Assembly (NCBI GenBank): GCA_019671005.1
Contig: CM033747.1
Location: 24,703,188 to 24,767,187, forward strand
Origin: Hibiscus mutabilis
Lineage: Eukaryota > Streptophyta > Magnoliopsida > Malvales > Malvaceae
Length of the DNA: 64,000 nucleotides
Direction: 5' to 3'
Positions 1 through 10,390 of the stretch are shown here, in pieces. Made by a program: the position numbers and the translations under genes. Every line of letters begins with the position of its first letter. Position 1 is the stretch's first letter. Below the pieces are notes generated by a model. The model had not been told where the DNA came from, did not search any database, and saw nothing but the letters and a program-made list of their open reading frames with translations.

Positions 1-1961
1 ATTGTAAAAATAGAAAGTTTGGGGGTAATAGTGTGAACCTTAGAAAGTTGAGGGGCTACCCTCGTAATTATCCTAGTTTAAAGTGAGTCACCTCCTTGCT
101 TAGGCATGTTCACATGATCTCCTTGTGAATTGCAGGATAAGATGACTTAATTTGATAGCTACTATGACTGTCTTAAATTGTTGGGAATTGGAAACAATAA
201 TAATATAGCTTACCTATCCTTGGAGGAAATATTATAAATGGTTGTGTGTGAGGTGGAAAATGAATTAAAAATGAGTTTACCTTTGGCTAGAGGAAAGCTA
301 ATAGAGACATTAAGGAGTTGGAAACATTTTTCTAAGGCCTTTGAAACCACCAAAACCTTTGTTGCCCATTGCTTTCATCTTTTACCTCATATTCAGTTAA
401 GCACCTTAAGCTTACACCTCCATTGTCATCCCCTACCTTGAGCTCAACCAAGCACCTCCCTTGTTTGTGCAAGCTTTCATCAATCTCTTTATAGCATTTG
501 ATAGCCACCGTATTGGTAAGCAAAAGCCCCCAAACAATTGCACAAGCCCATGAAAGATTGAAGTTTAATTTTGATTTGACGTTAAGGAGCTTAAAGCTAA
601 ATCCTTGCACTTCAATCTTAAAATCCATAAGAAGCCTTTGTATTTGGCTATTGTAAGTTTGAATATTGATTTCGAACTATAGCTTTGATCCTAACATCTT
701 TCCTTTTGCTCACTTAGCTCGAGAGTTGGAGAAGGAAGGTCCATCATCCCCTTCAAAAGCTAAGAATAAAGGAATAGTAATCAGAGAGCTGTAAAAGCAT
801 CAGAGTTCAAGGTGAGTGTAGTCAGAGTCTCGGGATTAGGCTAGGTGCCTATCTCGAATCATTGATTATTGATTAATGCATTGCTAACCATTGCATTGAA
901 GATATTGCATAAAAACCCTATTGAGAGCCATATTGGTAAGTATGGGTAAGTATCGCATTGAATTCGTGTCTGTAGCATTATTATTGTTGTCATCGAAATC
1001 ATTGAAGCATTATCATATTGAATTATTGAGCATTGGATATTGATTATTGCTATTAAAACATTGAAATATGCCTATTATTATTGAAGCAAGACTATTGAAA
1101 TATTGTTATTGATCCATTGATATTGAACATATTGTCACCAAATCATTATACTGAACTATTGTTATTAAAATACAGTTATTTTACTATTGATGATTGGACC
1201 TTGGATTTGAGAGTATTGAATACAATTGGCATGCCATAAAATTAATGAGCTCATTGGTACAGGTGGGCTATAGCCTTTATATTGTTGCGGCAGAGGGATG
1301 TTGTGATTTGGTCAAATTGGTGCAGCGGAAGATATATGACTAGACCACTATTGATTTTGGTGCGGAGGTGGAATTCGTGTATCCATGTTACCTCTCCAAA
1401 AGTACTATTTTTAATGCCAATCTTACAATGCTTTTGCTTGTTTTTAGGTGCATTTATTTGCATTAGGATGTTAAAACCATGCATTTGCATAAGGAGTTTA
1501 TAATTCTGTCTATGCCAGTGTGAAAGGTTGTTTTGTTGGCAATTTTGCAGGTTTGGCATATGATTTGGCTATTGTTATTGAAACATTGTCATATTGAATT
1601 ATTGAGCATTGGATATTGACTATTGCTATTGAAACATTGAAATATGCCTTTTGTTATTGACGCATGACTATTGAAATATTGTTATTGATCCATTGATATT
1701 GAACACATTGTCACCGAATCATTATACTGAACTATTGTTATTGAAATAACGTTATTTAACTATTGATTATTGGACCTTGGAATCGAGAGTATTGGATACA
1801 ATTGGCATGCCATAAAATTCATGAGCTCATTGGTACAGGTGGGCTACGGCCTTTATATTGTTGCGATAGAGAGATGTTGTGATTTGTTCAAATTGGTGCG
1901 GACGAAGATATATGACTAGACAACTATTGATTTTGGTGCGGACGTTGAATTCGTGTATCCA
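1..1961. other. Older AT-rich non-genic sequence W, left arm
   Basis: I see no gene here. The text is AT-rich and full of ATTG and ATTGTTATTG words, mainly 880-1200 and 1571-1770. The same style resumes at 34,495 on the far side of element X, so X split one older sequence. I infer that W is the LTR or non-coding part of an older retrotransposon, because the right arm ends in a typical LTR-like end (TTACA at 35,849) directly against pol sequence. Ordinary intergenic DNA is the alternative. The short open frames here have no recognisable domain. Confidence 0.45.
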
Positions 1962-2146
1962 TGTTACCTCTCCAAAAGTACTGTTTTAATGCCAATCTTA
2001 CAATGCTTTTTCTTTTTTTAGGTGCATTTAGTTGCATTAGGATGTTAAAACCATGCATTTGCATAAGGAGTTTAGAATTATGTCTATGCCAGTGTGAAGG
2101 GTTGTTTTGTTGGCAATTTTGCAAGTTTGGCATAGGATTTGGCCCA
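995..2146. repeat. 576-bp tandem duplication across the X insertion boundary
   Basis: Two direct copies of about 576 bp lie head to tail, roughly 995-1570 and 1571-2146. Landmarks agree on the offset: AGGTGGGCTA at 1261 and 1837, and the LTR start TGTTACC at 1386 and 1962. Each copy holds about 390 bp of W followed by the first 185 bp of the X LTR. The duplication therefore happened after X inserted. Confidence 0.85.
1386..1570 (+). repeat. Truncated extra copy of the X LTR start
   Basis: This 185-bp stub starts TGTTACCTCTCCAAAAGTAC, like the complete X LTRs at 1962 and 22,821, and stops abruptly at 1570. It is preceded by ATCCA, the same 5 bp that flank X. It is a by-product of the 576-bp tandem duplication, not a separate insertion. 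Confidence 0.8.
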
Positions 2147-3568
2147 GAAAAGCAACACAAGAAGGAATACCAGAGAGAATACCAGGTGCTGTTGGCACAA
2201 ATAGACCAGAAAATGCCAAGCACCGATTGGATGAGAAGTGAACTTGATGCCATGCCAAGAGGCTATTAGACCCCAAAAATAGGATAAGATCAGGCTCCGA
2301 AAAGATAGCAATTGGATCAATCTCCAAAAAAAATAGCGGATAAGATAGTGCCAAGAGTGGTTGGCAGATCCATGCCAAGCTTGGATGCCAAGGCAGTGTC
2401 GACAGTATGACGTTAGCACTAACCTGATCAGCTCTCATTCAAATTGGGATAAGATGATTATCTCTTATCCCTTCAGCATTTAAAATTCAAATGAGGAGTT
2501 TATTCTATCCCTTCCTTGCATGCCTATTTAAACACCAAGCAAGGAGGATCTTGGGAGGCGATTGATAGATGATCGGAGTAAGGAGTTGGTGTGAAACGAT
2601 TGACAATCGGCTGCACCTTGGAAGGGTGGTTCAACCAGCTTGTCCGAGAAGCCTGGATCTTGAAGGGCTGCATCGAGAGACCCCTTCTAGCCCATTCTCT
2701 CTTTCAAGTTATTTTATCTTGTTTTTAAGGATGATGTATTTCGAAAATGTTTATGGTTTTTTTGTTAAATCCCTCACCATGAACTAATTTCATAGTTGGT
2801 GGGGGATGGTTGTGTTGAACGCTGCTTTATGTTTTAGTTTTTAATAATAAATCTGCCTTCGGCATTGTTTTATCTATTCGGCATACTTTAATGTTTCCTA
2901 AATACTATGCCAAGCTAGAGCTGGCACTGTTGGCCTATTGCTCCTCAATATCTTAACAGACTTGGGGTGGCAACGATCAAGTTATTGAATACTAAGGAGA
3001 GAAGCTTCGAGAGAAGTCGTTCAAGTAGATGAACTTACTTTAGGAGTGAAATCTACCCCTTAGGAGTATAGACTGTATCATAATCAAATTGGTTTGTTTA
3101 AAAGCATGCACTATAGAGATATAGGGGTTTTTACATGATCAATTTAGGGCAATGACCATCGAGAGAGGCTTTGCTGATTTTGAATCTGCTCGGCAAATAA
3201 TGCCAAGATAGGTTGTTATTAAGGGCTGGCCTGACATGAATAGCGTGAAAACCAGGCATTCCCTGCCAACGCTCATCATTCATTAAAGCATCTTTCTTGC
3301 CAACGTCTTACTTTATTTTCATTTATTTTATTTTATTTCATTTATTTCCAAAACCAACTTCAAACGAACATCTTTTTCTCAAGGCAAGTAACAATCAAAG
3401 CAATTGAATCCAAGTCAATCTCTGTGGGATCGATACTCAGCTTAACTTCTGTATTACTTGCAGACTATGTATACTTGCACGCAAAAGACTCATCTTGTCA
3501 CTGTTTTATACTTTTCCAATACATATTTTTTTTGCCTATTTTGCCAGCATTCACTTAGAGAGTCTACA
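1962..3568 (+). repeat. X 5' LTR
   Basis: The 1607-bp LTR starts TGTTACC and ends CTACA just before the primer site. Its partner is 22,821-34,489 (interrupted by B), about 1598 bp once B is removed. It has a TATA-like box at 2525. A block near the end (3417-3485) with GTATACTTGCAC is shared with the other gypsy LTRs in the window. Confidence 0.9.
2525..2532 (+). promoter_or_regulatory. TATA-like box in X LTR (TATTTAAA)
   Basis: TATTTAAA lies in GCCTATTTAAACACC. The Y, Z and C LTRs have the same CCTATTTAAA word at the equivalent place, so it is the likely core promoter of the element transcript. This is inferred from position and sequence only. Confidence 0.5.
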
Positions 3569-3574
3569 AGTTTT

Positions 3575-3592
3575 TGGCGTCGTTGCTAGGGA
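3575..3592 (+). other. X primer binding site (tRNA-Asp type, decayed)
   Basis: TGGCGTCGTTGCTAGGGA starts 6 bp after the LTR end. It matches the complement of the plant tRNA-Asp(GTC) 3' end (TGGCGCCGTTGCCGGGG) except for C-to-T type changes. This is where minus-strand cDNA synthesis would be primed. Confidence 0.8.
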
Positions 3593-3676
3593 TTGCAACA
3601 GAATTGACTGTTTTCAATTTTTTAATTGTCTTTCTTTTAATTTTATTATTTTTTTACCTTTTGTTTTTATCGGTGT

Positions 3677-4885
3677 ATGAACAGAAGCCATCCTGTGGTG
3701 GACGAGTGGCCATACGATCCGAAAATTGAGAAAACCTTGCAGAGGTTAAAAAGAAGATTTCGAGAGATACAAAACCAAGGAAATGGAGGGAAGGGTGTGG
3801 TGAACAATGGAAGAAATCCACTTAACAATAGGATACACCACCACCTACGGTCCCAATTGTTAATGAGAGACCTATTAGAGAACTTTTGGCACCAACCATT
3901 GACAATTTAATGCAAGACTTGTTAGCACAGAGGTAAACGTTGTTAATTTTAAACTTACGCCGGTAATGATTCAAACTCTTTTAAACATAGGCCAGTTTGA
4001 TGGAGCACTTACTAGAGATCCAAGGCAACATCTGAAGCAGTTCATGGAGATTTGCCTATTATTTTAACAAAATAGAGTACCTGAAGATAACGTGAAAATG
4101 AAGTTATTCACCTTTTCCTTGAGAGATAGAGCTAAGGCTTGGCTCAATTCCTTGCCACTTGGCTCAGTCACTTCATGGGCAGACCTATGCCAGAATTTCT
4201 TGACAAGATTCCAGCCGCCAACACTCACTGCCAAGCTACGAGGTGAGATCAATACATTCAGGCAGGCTGAGGATGAGACCTTATATGATGCCTAGGAAAG
4301 ATTTAAAGATCTGCTGAGGAGGTGTCCTATGCATGGATTCCCGAATTGGACTCAAATACAAACCCTTTACAATGGATTAAATGCACAAACAAGGACTGTT
4401 CTTGATGCTTCAGCAGCTGGTTAGTTGATTGAAAAGACGTATACTGAGGTTGTTGACATTTTAAAGAGGATTGCAATCAACGATTTTAAATATCCTATTG
4501 CTAGACTTGGGACCGAAACTAAAACCAATGGGAAATTTTAGGTTGATGAACTAACGTCCATCCATGTCGAGATTTCCAACCTTGCTAGCATGGTAAGAAC
4601 GTTGAAAAAGAACTATGAGGCCCAAGAAGTCAAAACATTATACCCATTTTGTACAATTTGTAGAGAGAATCACCATGTGGATGAATGCCCTGCTATCCCT
4701 GAATCGGTAAACTTTGTTGGAAATGTTAATCATTACTATACTCCTAACTCCAATACTTATAATACAGGTTAGAGACAACACCCTAACTTAGCATGGGGAA
4801 ATCAAGGAGGTAACCAGTACAATGCCTAACGCCAGAATACCCAGAGGCAAAATAACAATGCCATGCCAGCTTTCAACGACAATGG
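3677..4885 (+). pseudogene. X gag, N-terminal and capsid part (broken, cut by element A)
   Basis: Gag is the structural protein of the retrotransposon particle. An ATG at 3677 opens a frame with the family's N-terminal motif WPYDPKIEKTLQRLKRR. The capsid domain follows at about 4092-4500 (FSLRDRAKAWLNSL...FLTRFQPP), with stops at 4293 and 4422 and earlier frameshifts. A zinc knuckle CTICRENHHVDEC (CX2CX3HX4C) lies near 4650. The reading is interrupted at 4885 by element A and resumes at 16,476. The stops and frame changes rule out a working product. Confidence 0.85.
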
Positions 4886-6413
4886 TGTTGCGCGTAATAA
4901 GTGCTACGCAATTGTGCAAGTATACACGTTGCAAGTTATAGTATAAAAGATATCGTCTCTACAGGGATTGGTGCCACTTCAAGAATCTAGTCTCTTGCAC
5001 TGTAAAAAGTAAAAACACAAATAGAAGATTATAGGAGTTTTAACTAATAACTAATCTAGAAAGCAATAAAGTAAAAGAATAGATGATATCAAATGAGAGA
5101 GATAGACCAGGTTATCGTGAGTTGAGGTGTGATAGCCGATTGGATCGTCTTGGTAAAAGAGTGCACGGGCAACTCAGTTGCCGTGGCAACTTGCACAACG
5201 GGGTTGCCTTGGCAACTAATCGATGGTTGCCTGGGTGACTAGTTGGGCAACTACTTGGGTGTCTGGGCAGCAACCTTCAAGGTTCGGCAGAGCGTTCTTC
5301 AATGGTTTCTTCTTATCCCTAAGTCGAAACTCTAGCTACTTGTGCATGCCTTGATAATACATCCCTGCGTGAATCAAGGGTGAACAACAACCAATCTTGC
5401 GCTCCTCTTAGCCGTTGAAATCCTTGACTTATTCCTAAGCTGGATTAATCTTCACCATCAATAGATTGAATAAAGATCATATTCATTCGTTTCTTGAATC
5501 TAACTCTCCCGATATTAGATAAATAGATGAAGTTACGAGATCCTCTCCCAATTCACTTTCAAAACAAGAATAAGAACCAAGAATGAATAAACCTTGAATA
5601 GAAAAGTGCAAACTCTTATTACCTAAACAAAATCCAATAGTTTCTCACAACCACAAAACACAATAACCATAGCCAAATAGATTTAGTTCATGGCTAGGTT
5701 CCAAAGAAACACAAGATAAATAATCCCTAGCATGAACCTAATTGATCAAGAAAGAAAAAGATGAAGAATTGAAGCTTGTCGAAATCCCCTTGCCCTAGAT
5801 GCTTGTCGAAAATTCTCTCCTCTTGCTCTCTTGGAGTTGTCGAAATTCCCCTCTAATTTATAGGGCTAGGTCAAAGTCTTTCTTTGAGGAGGAAGTTAAG
5901 TTGGAATTAAATTATTTTTAAAGAATATAATTCTTTATTATAATTATATTCCTACTAGAACTTCTCCTATCTTCTTGGAATTTAATTCTTCTTTAATCTC
6001 TTCATGGAAATCAAATTCCTTTGGGATTTGGCTTTGCTCCACGTCATCTTGGGCTTGTCTAGTCATCAATTTCGACTACCATATCACCTTGTTCTTTGTC
6101 GACAATTGCCCTGGCAACTGGCTCGGCGTCTCCTTCATGCATTGCCCTGGCAACTAGCTCAGCATCTCCTTCATGTATTGCCCTGGTAACTAGCTCTAGC
6201 CTTGCTTTGGCAAGTGATCCTGTACATACACAAAAAACACACCAAAGCAGCATCTTTTCCCACAAAAACTACCAAGTTAAGTAATCAAGCTCAACGATGG
6301 AAGGAAACATGGATTAATGCATGAGTGGCTAATTATGCAACTAATATGAGCCTAAGTCTAACAATAATATGAGTAAAAAAGGTAAGAAAAATAGTACTTT
6401 TGAACACTTATCA
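4886..6413 (-). repeat. A 3' LTR
   Basis: This 1528-bp LTR is nearly identical to 14,950-16,475, which suggests a fairly recent insertion. It contains palindromes of the TTGCCNNGGCAA type at 5178, 5204, 6106 and 6142. The last two belong to a 36-bp tandem repeat at 6105-6200. Open frames on either strand here are chance readings of that repeat. Confidence 0.95.
6105..6200. repeat. 36-bp minisatellite in A LTR built on ATTGCCCTGGCAAC
   Basis: Starts at 6105, 6141 and 6177 give a period of 36 bp. Each unit carries the ATTGCCCTGGCAAC palindrome followed by TAGCTCGGC-like text and CTCCTTCATG. The same array occurs in the partner LTR (16,167-16,262) and in the LTRs of B and C. Confidence 0.85.
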
Positions 6414-6450
6414 CACCCCCAAACTCGAACTATTGCTTGTCCTCAAGCAA
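6414..6450 (-). promoter_or_regulatory. A polypurine tract with upstream hairpin
   Basis: On the - strand the text reads TTGCTTGAGGACAAGCAA (6433-6450), a 7-bp stem with an AGGA loop, then GAGTTTGGGGGTG touching the LTR. The purine run is the expected plus-strand primer. The hairpin is a constant neighbour of it in all the gypsy elements here. Confidence 0.8.
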
Positions 6451-6698
6451 TGCAAACTAATAATTACCTGCCAAGACTTTAATTTTCACTAACTTAGCTT
6501 TGAACTTGATTTCAATTCTCAGAACCGGGGCACAAAGTATGATTGGCTTTTCATTTTTCGGAAAACTTAGGAGTTACTCGGAATCAAACTATAATGCTTG
6601 TGAGTGTGTGCGGAGTCGTGTGCAAGTTGATTTTTCGGATTCTATTCAAACAAGAGGTTTTCAAATTACTTCATTGGGTTCTTTTTAACATGTTTTAA

Positions 6699-6871
6699 CT
6701 AGAGCCAGTTTTGGGCACCTCTAGTGTTTTGTTTTTAGTTTTATTCGACTAGAGCTAGTTTCGGGCACCTCTAGCGATCAATTTTTTTAGCACATACTAG
6801 AGCCAGTTTCGGGCTCCTCTAGCGATCAATTTTTTTTAGCACATGCTAGAGCCAATTTCGGGCACCTCTAG
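6699..6871 (-). repeat. Array of four hairpin repeats (CTAGAG...CTCTAG) in A 3' UTR
   Basis: Four 26-bp units lie at 6699, 6749, 6797 and 6846, spaced about 50 bp apart. Each starts CTAGAG and ends CTCTAG, so it can fold, and has a conserved middle (AGTTTCGGGC on the + strand). Equivalent arrays occur in B (25,849-26,040), C' (19,057-19,235) and C (59,710-59,850). The role is unknown. Confidence 0.8.
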
Positions 6872-7176
6872 CATTCATCCAATTTTTATTCTAATCCCCC
6901 AATTTGTTAATTATCAACCTAAGTTCACTATAATTCTTTAAATCAATCAAACCACAACAGTGTTTCATCAAATTTAGCATCATAGTAAAATTCTAAGTTT
7001 TTCCATGGTTATCCTAGAATAAAAATTCTATCAATTAAGTGCATTGGCAAAGTCATCATCGGATATTCATCAAATCTAAGCAATTCTTGTTCCAACTAAA
7101 GGCATGGCAAGCAATTTATGTATCCTAAATGTAATACTTAAGATGAATGTAACTAAACATGATAACTACTAATAAC

Positions 7177-7214
7177 AATCCCCCCAAACTCGAGTGAGGC
7201 ATTGTCCTCAATGC
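7177..7214 (-). promoter_or_regulatory. A second, internal hairpin plus polypurine-like module
   Basis: On the - strand, GCATTGAGGACAATGC (7199-7214), a 6-bp stem with the same AGGA loop, is followed by CTCGAGTTTGGGGGG. It repeats the layout of the module next to the LTR, about 766 bp upstream of it and just after the extra ORF. It could be an internal plus-strand priming site; this is inferred from resemblance. Confidence 0.6.
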
Positions 7215-7265
7215 ATGCATTAAAGAAAAATAAAAATAACAAAAAAATAAAATGCAAACGAGGAC

Positions 7266-8529
7266 TTACTCCGAGAGTTCGTCATCGTGGATGATTAGTT
7301 TCCTTTTGGTCGGTGTCTTGATTCTCTTGCTTGAACGCGATGGTTGTTTTCTTGTTGTCGGTGGTGGAATCGATCCTCGTACGGGGTTTTCCTCATCGTC
7401 CTCTTCATCAGTGTCATTGGCTTTTCGCTTGGAGGATTCAATTGCTGCGGTCTTTGTTGGTGCAATGGAGGATTCAATTGGCTTCATCAGTGTCATTGGC
7501 TTTTCGCTTGGAGGAGTTGATTCGGGCATAGGTGCTTTACCTTTGGCTTTTGCAGTGGTTGCCGGGATGTCTTTAGCTTTAGTTGCCGTGGTATCTTCAG
7601 GGTTGGTTGCCGTGGCATCAGCTTGTGTAGGCACAATGTAGGTTGTCGGGGCATCATCTGTTGCGGATGCCGTGGCGACTTCTTCATTGGTTGCCGGGAC
7701 AAGGATCTCGGCAGGAAAGATTGGGAATGGCACGCGATTGTCTAGGTACTTTTCTAGGATGACTTGGGTGATGGCATTGTTGTGCTCCTTCATGTACCGC
7801 ATGAACATTAGTTTCCGATCTTCAATTTACCTTAGGTGGCTCGCCAATGGTTGCAGGAGTGCTTCAAAGTGTCCCGGGGTTGATGGCCGAGTTGCCCGGG
7901 CGTTAGGTGCTTGGGTATTAGGGATTACCGGGGCGGCATGAGTTGTTGCGGCAATTGGAGGCCTTGAATAATTTCCCGGTGCCTCTCCCATTAGCTTTCG
8001 GATTTGTGCTTGATTCCAACCGGACTTTGGTAGGGCCTTTTCATCGGTGGACTCACTTGGGACCGTCGTTCCAATGAGTTCCCGGTTGAGTGAGTTCTTG
8101 AAGCACCTTGTCGAGTTGCTTGGGCGTGATTTGATCAATGAAAGCTTGATGCTCGTCATTCTCAATGTAAAGCCCGTAAAAGGTGTTGACGTTTTCGGGG
8201 CTTATGAGTATGGCCTTGTCATGAACAAAAACATAAGGATTATCCAGGTTAGGTGAGTGAGCATAGGATTCTCTCACCCATGAGATGTTGCCCGGTTCCG
8301 GTTGATGGCAAAAGATTTGCCACTTTTGATGTGCAATCCTCTAGAAGATGAATGGTTCAAGGCCAAAATCTTGATGAGAGTTGGAGTATTCAAAGCCTTG
8401 TTCTTCATTAATCTTTCGGCTTTCAAACTTGGAGTGAAATCTTTCTTGAACCACCGGTGTAGCAAACTTCTTGTATCTTGGTTCTTTGGAGGAACTTGGA
8501 TGAACTAAAAATTTAATTTTGGATGCCAT
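7266..8529 (-). pseudogene. A env-position ORF, resembling the putative plant transposon protein domain (broken)
   Basis: This ORF lies between integrase and the 3' LTR on the element's coding strand. From the ATG at 8529 the frame has motifs I associate with the 'putative plant transposon protein' family: KFATPVVQERFHSKFESRK, RGFEY-like text, WVRESYAHSP and FVHDKAILISPENVNTFYGL. The function of that family is not known. An in-frame TAG lies near 8341, a frameshift near 8060-8100, and another in-frame stop at 7827. The C-terminal third (7266-7800) is low complexity, with an A-T-A-T linker, an acidic DEEDDEEN stretch and basic KRIKTPTKRK that could be a nuclear signal. I see no signal peptide or membrane segment, so it is not an envelope protein. 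In B this ORF is reduced to its tail. Confidence 0.6.
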
Positions 8530-8562
8530 AGATGATCTTGGTTGTGAGTTTTGTAAAAACAA

Positions 8563-9078
8563 ATAAAAGAAAAGAAACTAAAAAGTTGCAAGATAAAAAG
8601 TAGGAATATGTTATGGGTTATGGGTTTTATAGAAAAGATAGGTGGTAAATATGGTGGGTGGGATTAGAGGAAGACGAAAAAGAGGGTTTTGGGTTAGGGG
8701 AAGGGTGACGGCAAGGGGTTTTGATTAGATATAAGCCTTCGATTCAGCCCATTAATTTCCTTGTTGAAGATGTTTTCCTTCTTGGATTAAAATTCCTCTT
8801 TATCTTGAACTCTTGTCCTACAATTTAAAGACAAATCAAATAAGGATTAAAATTAAAGGTAAACTAATAAAAGAAAATAAATAAAGATGTATAAAGGGAT
8901 TCTTAAACTTAAAAAGATTAAAAAATCTATCCTAAAAATATAATAATAATCAGAAATAAAAAAAATAAAAAAAATAGTTCGAAAAATAAAATAAAAAGTT
9001 AACCGAAAATAATAAAAATAAAAATAAAATAAAATAAGAAAATAAAAATAAAAATAAAATATCAAAGGGAGAGTATGC
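8563..9078. other. Spacer between extra ORF and pol of A, A-rich low complexity
   Basis: I see no gene. From about 8841 to 9063 the + strand is a run of AAATA/AAAATAA words. The short open frame rich in F, Y and I across it is a composition artefact. Confidence 0.7.
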
Positions 9079-10390
9079 TCATGCATCTTCTAGGTTGACC
9101 ACTTCTTTGTTACGTTCCACATGGGCACCATTGTAGTGTTTCAATCTTTGTCTATTAACTTTGAATTCATGTTTGTCAGTGATGGACTTGATTATCACGG
9201 CACATTGGGAGAATGGTTTGACAACTTCGAATGGTTCCGACCATCTTGATTTCAGCTTTCCCGGGAAAAGTTTTAGCCGAGAATTGAATAAGAGAACTAG
9301 TTGCCCTGGCATGAATTGCCGCGACAATAGTTTCTTGTCATGCCATTGCTTTGTTTTCTCCTTGTAGATTCGTGCATTGTTATAGGCGAGTGCACGGAAT
9401 TCTTCTATCTCAATGAGGTCCAACAAACGCTTTTGTTCGGCACTTTCCCAATCCATATTCACGGTCTTGATTGCCCAGTATGCCTTGTGTTCGATTTCCA
9501 CCGGTAGATGGCATGTTTTGCCATAGACAAGTCGGAAGGGGGACATACCTAAGGGTGTTTTGAATGCAGTGCGATACGCCCAAAGTGCGTCATCTAGTCT
9601 TAATGACCAATCCTTCCTAGAGGGATTTACAACTTTCTCGAGTATACCCTTCAATTCCCGGTTGGAAATTTCTGCTTGCCCGTTGGTTTGTGGGTGATAT
9701 GCCGTGGCGATCTTGTGTGATATGTCGAAGCGTTGCAACATATTTGCAATTAGTCTATTGTCAAAATGCTTGTCTTCGTCACTGATAATTGCTCTCAGCA
9801 TCCTAAACCGTGTAAATATATTTTTCTGCAAGAATCGTTGCACAGTCTTGGAATCATTGTTGGGAACTGCAGCTGCCTCAACCCATTTAGACATGTAGTC
9901 GACGACAAGTAGAATGTAGAGGTTGTCGAATGAAGATGGGAAAGGTCCCATAAAATCGATCCCCCATACATCAAACAATTCTACCTCGATGATGTTTTAG
10001 AGCAGCATCTCATGCCGTCTAGAGATATTGCCCGTCCTCTGGCAACGATCACATTGCTTGTAAAAGTCTTGGGCATCTTTGTACAATGTTGGCCAATACA
10101 AACCGGATTGCAAAACTTTGGCCGCGGTATGAGTTCCTCCAAAATGTCCTCCATAGGGTGAAGAATGACATTGCCGGAGTACATTCTGTTGCTCTTCTTC
10201 AGGGACACATCGGCGTATAACCTGATCTGTATATTGTTTAAACAAAAGAGGCTCGTCCCAAAAGTAATGCCTAGCATCATGGCGGAACCGCTTCTTCCCT
10301 TGGTGAGTAATTCCATAAGGTAAAATACCACAAACAAGGAAATTAACTAAATCCGCGTACCAGGGTATTACCGAGGTATGTGCTGCCGTG
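9079..10390 (-). pseudogene. A integrase (nearly intact, one in-frame stop)
   Basis: Integrase inserts the cDNA into the genome. The order is an HHCC zinc domain (H-x-H near 10,150-10,190; CDRCQRTGN near 10,040), the catalytic core, then the C-terminal domain. The catalytic triad is visible as D in FDVWGIDFMGPF, D in AIISDEDKHFDN and E in GQAEISNRELKG. The C-terminal part has LLSRQFMPGQLVLL and KSRWSEPFEV, where relatives have SGPF. A TAA at about 9997 stands between the zinc domain and the core, where B reads CAG. Translation would end at TAG near 9079. It is fused upstream to the repeat linker and RNase H as one polyprotein. Confidence 0.9.

Noticed and set aside
238..628. Short open frames at 238-441 and 332-628
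   Set aside because: No domain, no conservation with other parts of the window and no gene-like context; overlapping opposite frames in AT-rich DNA.
1386..1570. A second, independent LTR insertion at 1386
   Set aside because: It carries the same flank ATCCA and lies inside the 576-bp tandem duplication.
6105..6200. Evenly spaced palindromic repeats, considered as a CRISPR array
   Set aside because: The units are a minisatellite without unique spacers, in a plant retrotransposon LTR.
5975..6284. Overlapping open frames in the LTRs of A, B, C and C' (for example 5975-6284, 16,037-16,386, 54,201-53,878)
   Set aside because: They are chance frames through the 36-bp LTR repeat, present on both strands with no domain and repeated wherever the LTR occurs.
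7266..8529. Extra ORF as a viral envelope gene
   Set aside because: It has no signal peptide, membrane segment or cysteine pattern; it is acidic/basic and low complexity at its end. Only its position resembles env.
8853..9086. F/Y/I-rich frame 8853-9086 as a membrane protein
   Set aside because: It is a composition effect of an AAATA-rich spacer on the opposite strand.
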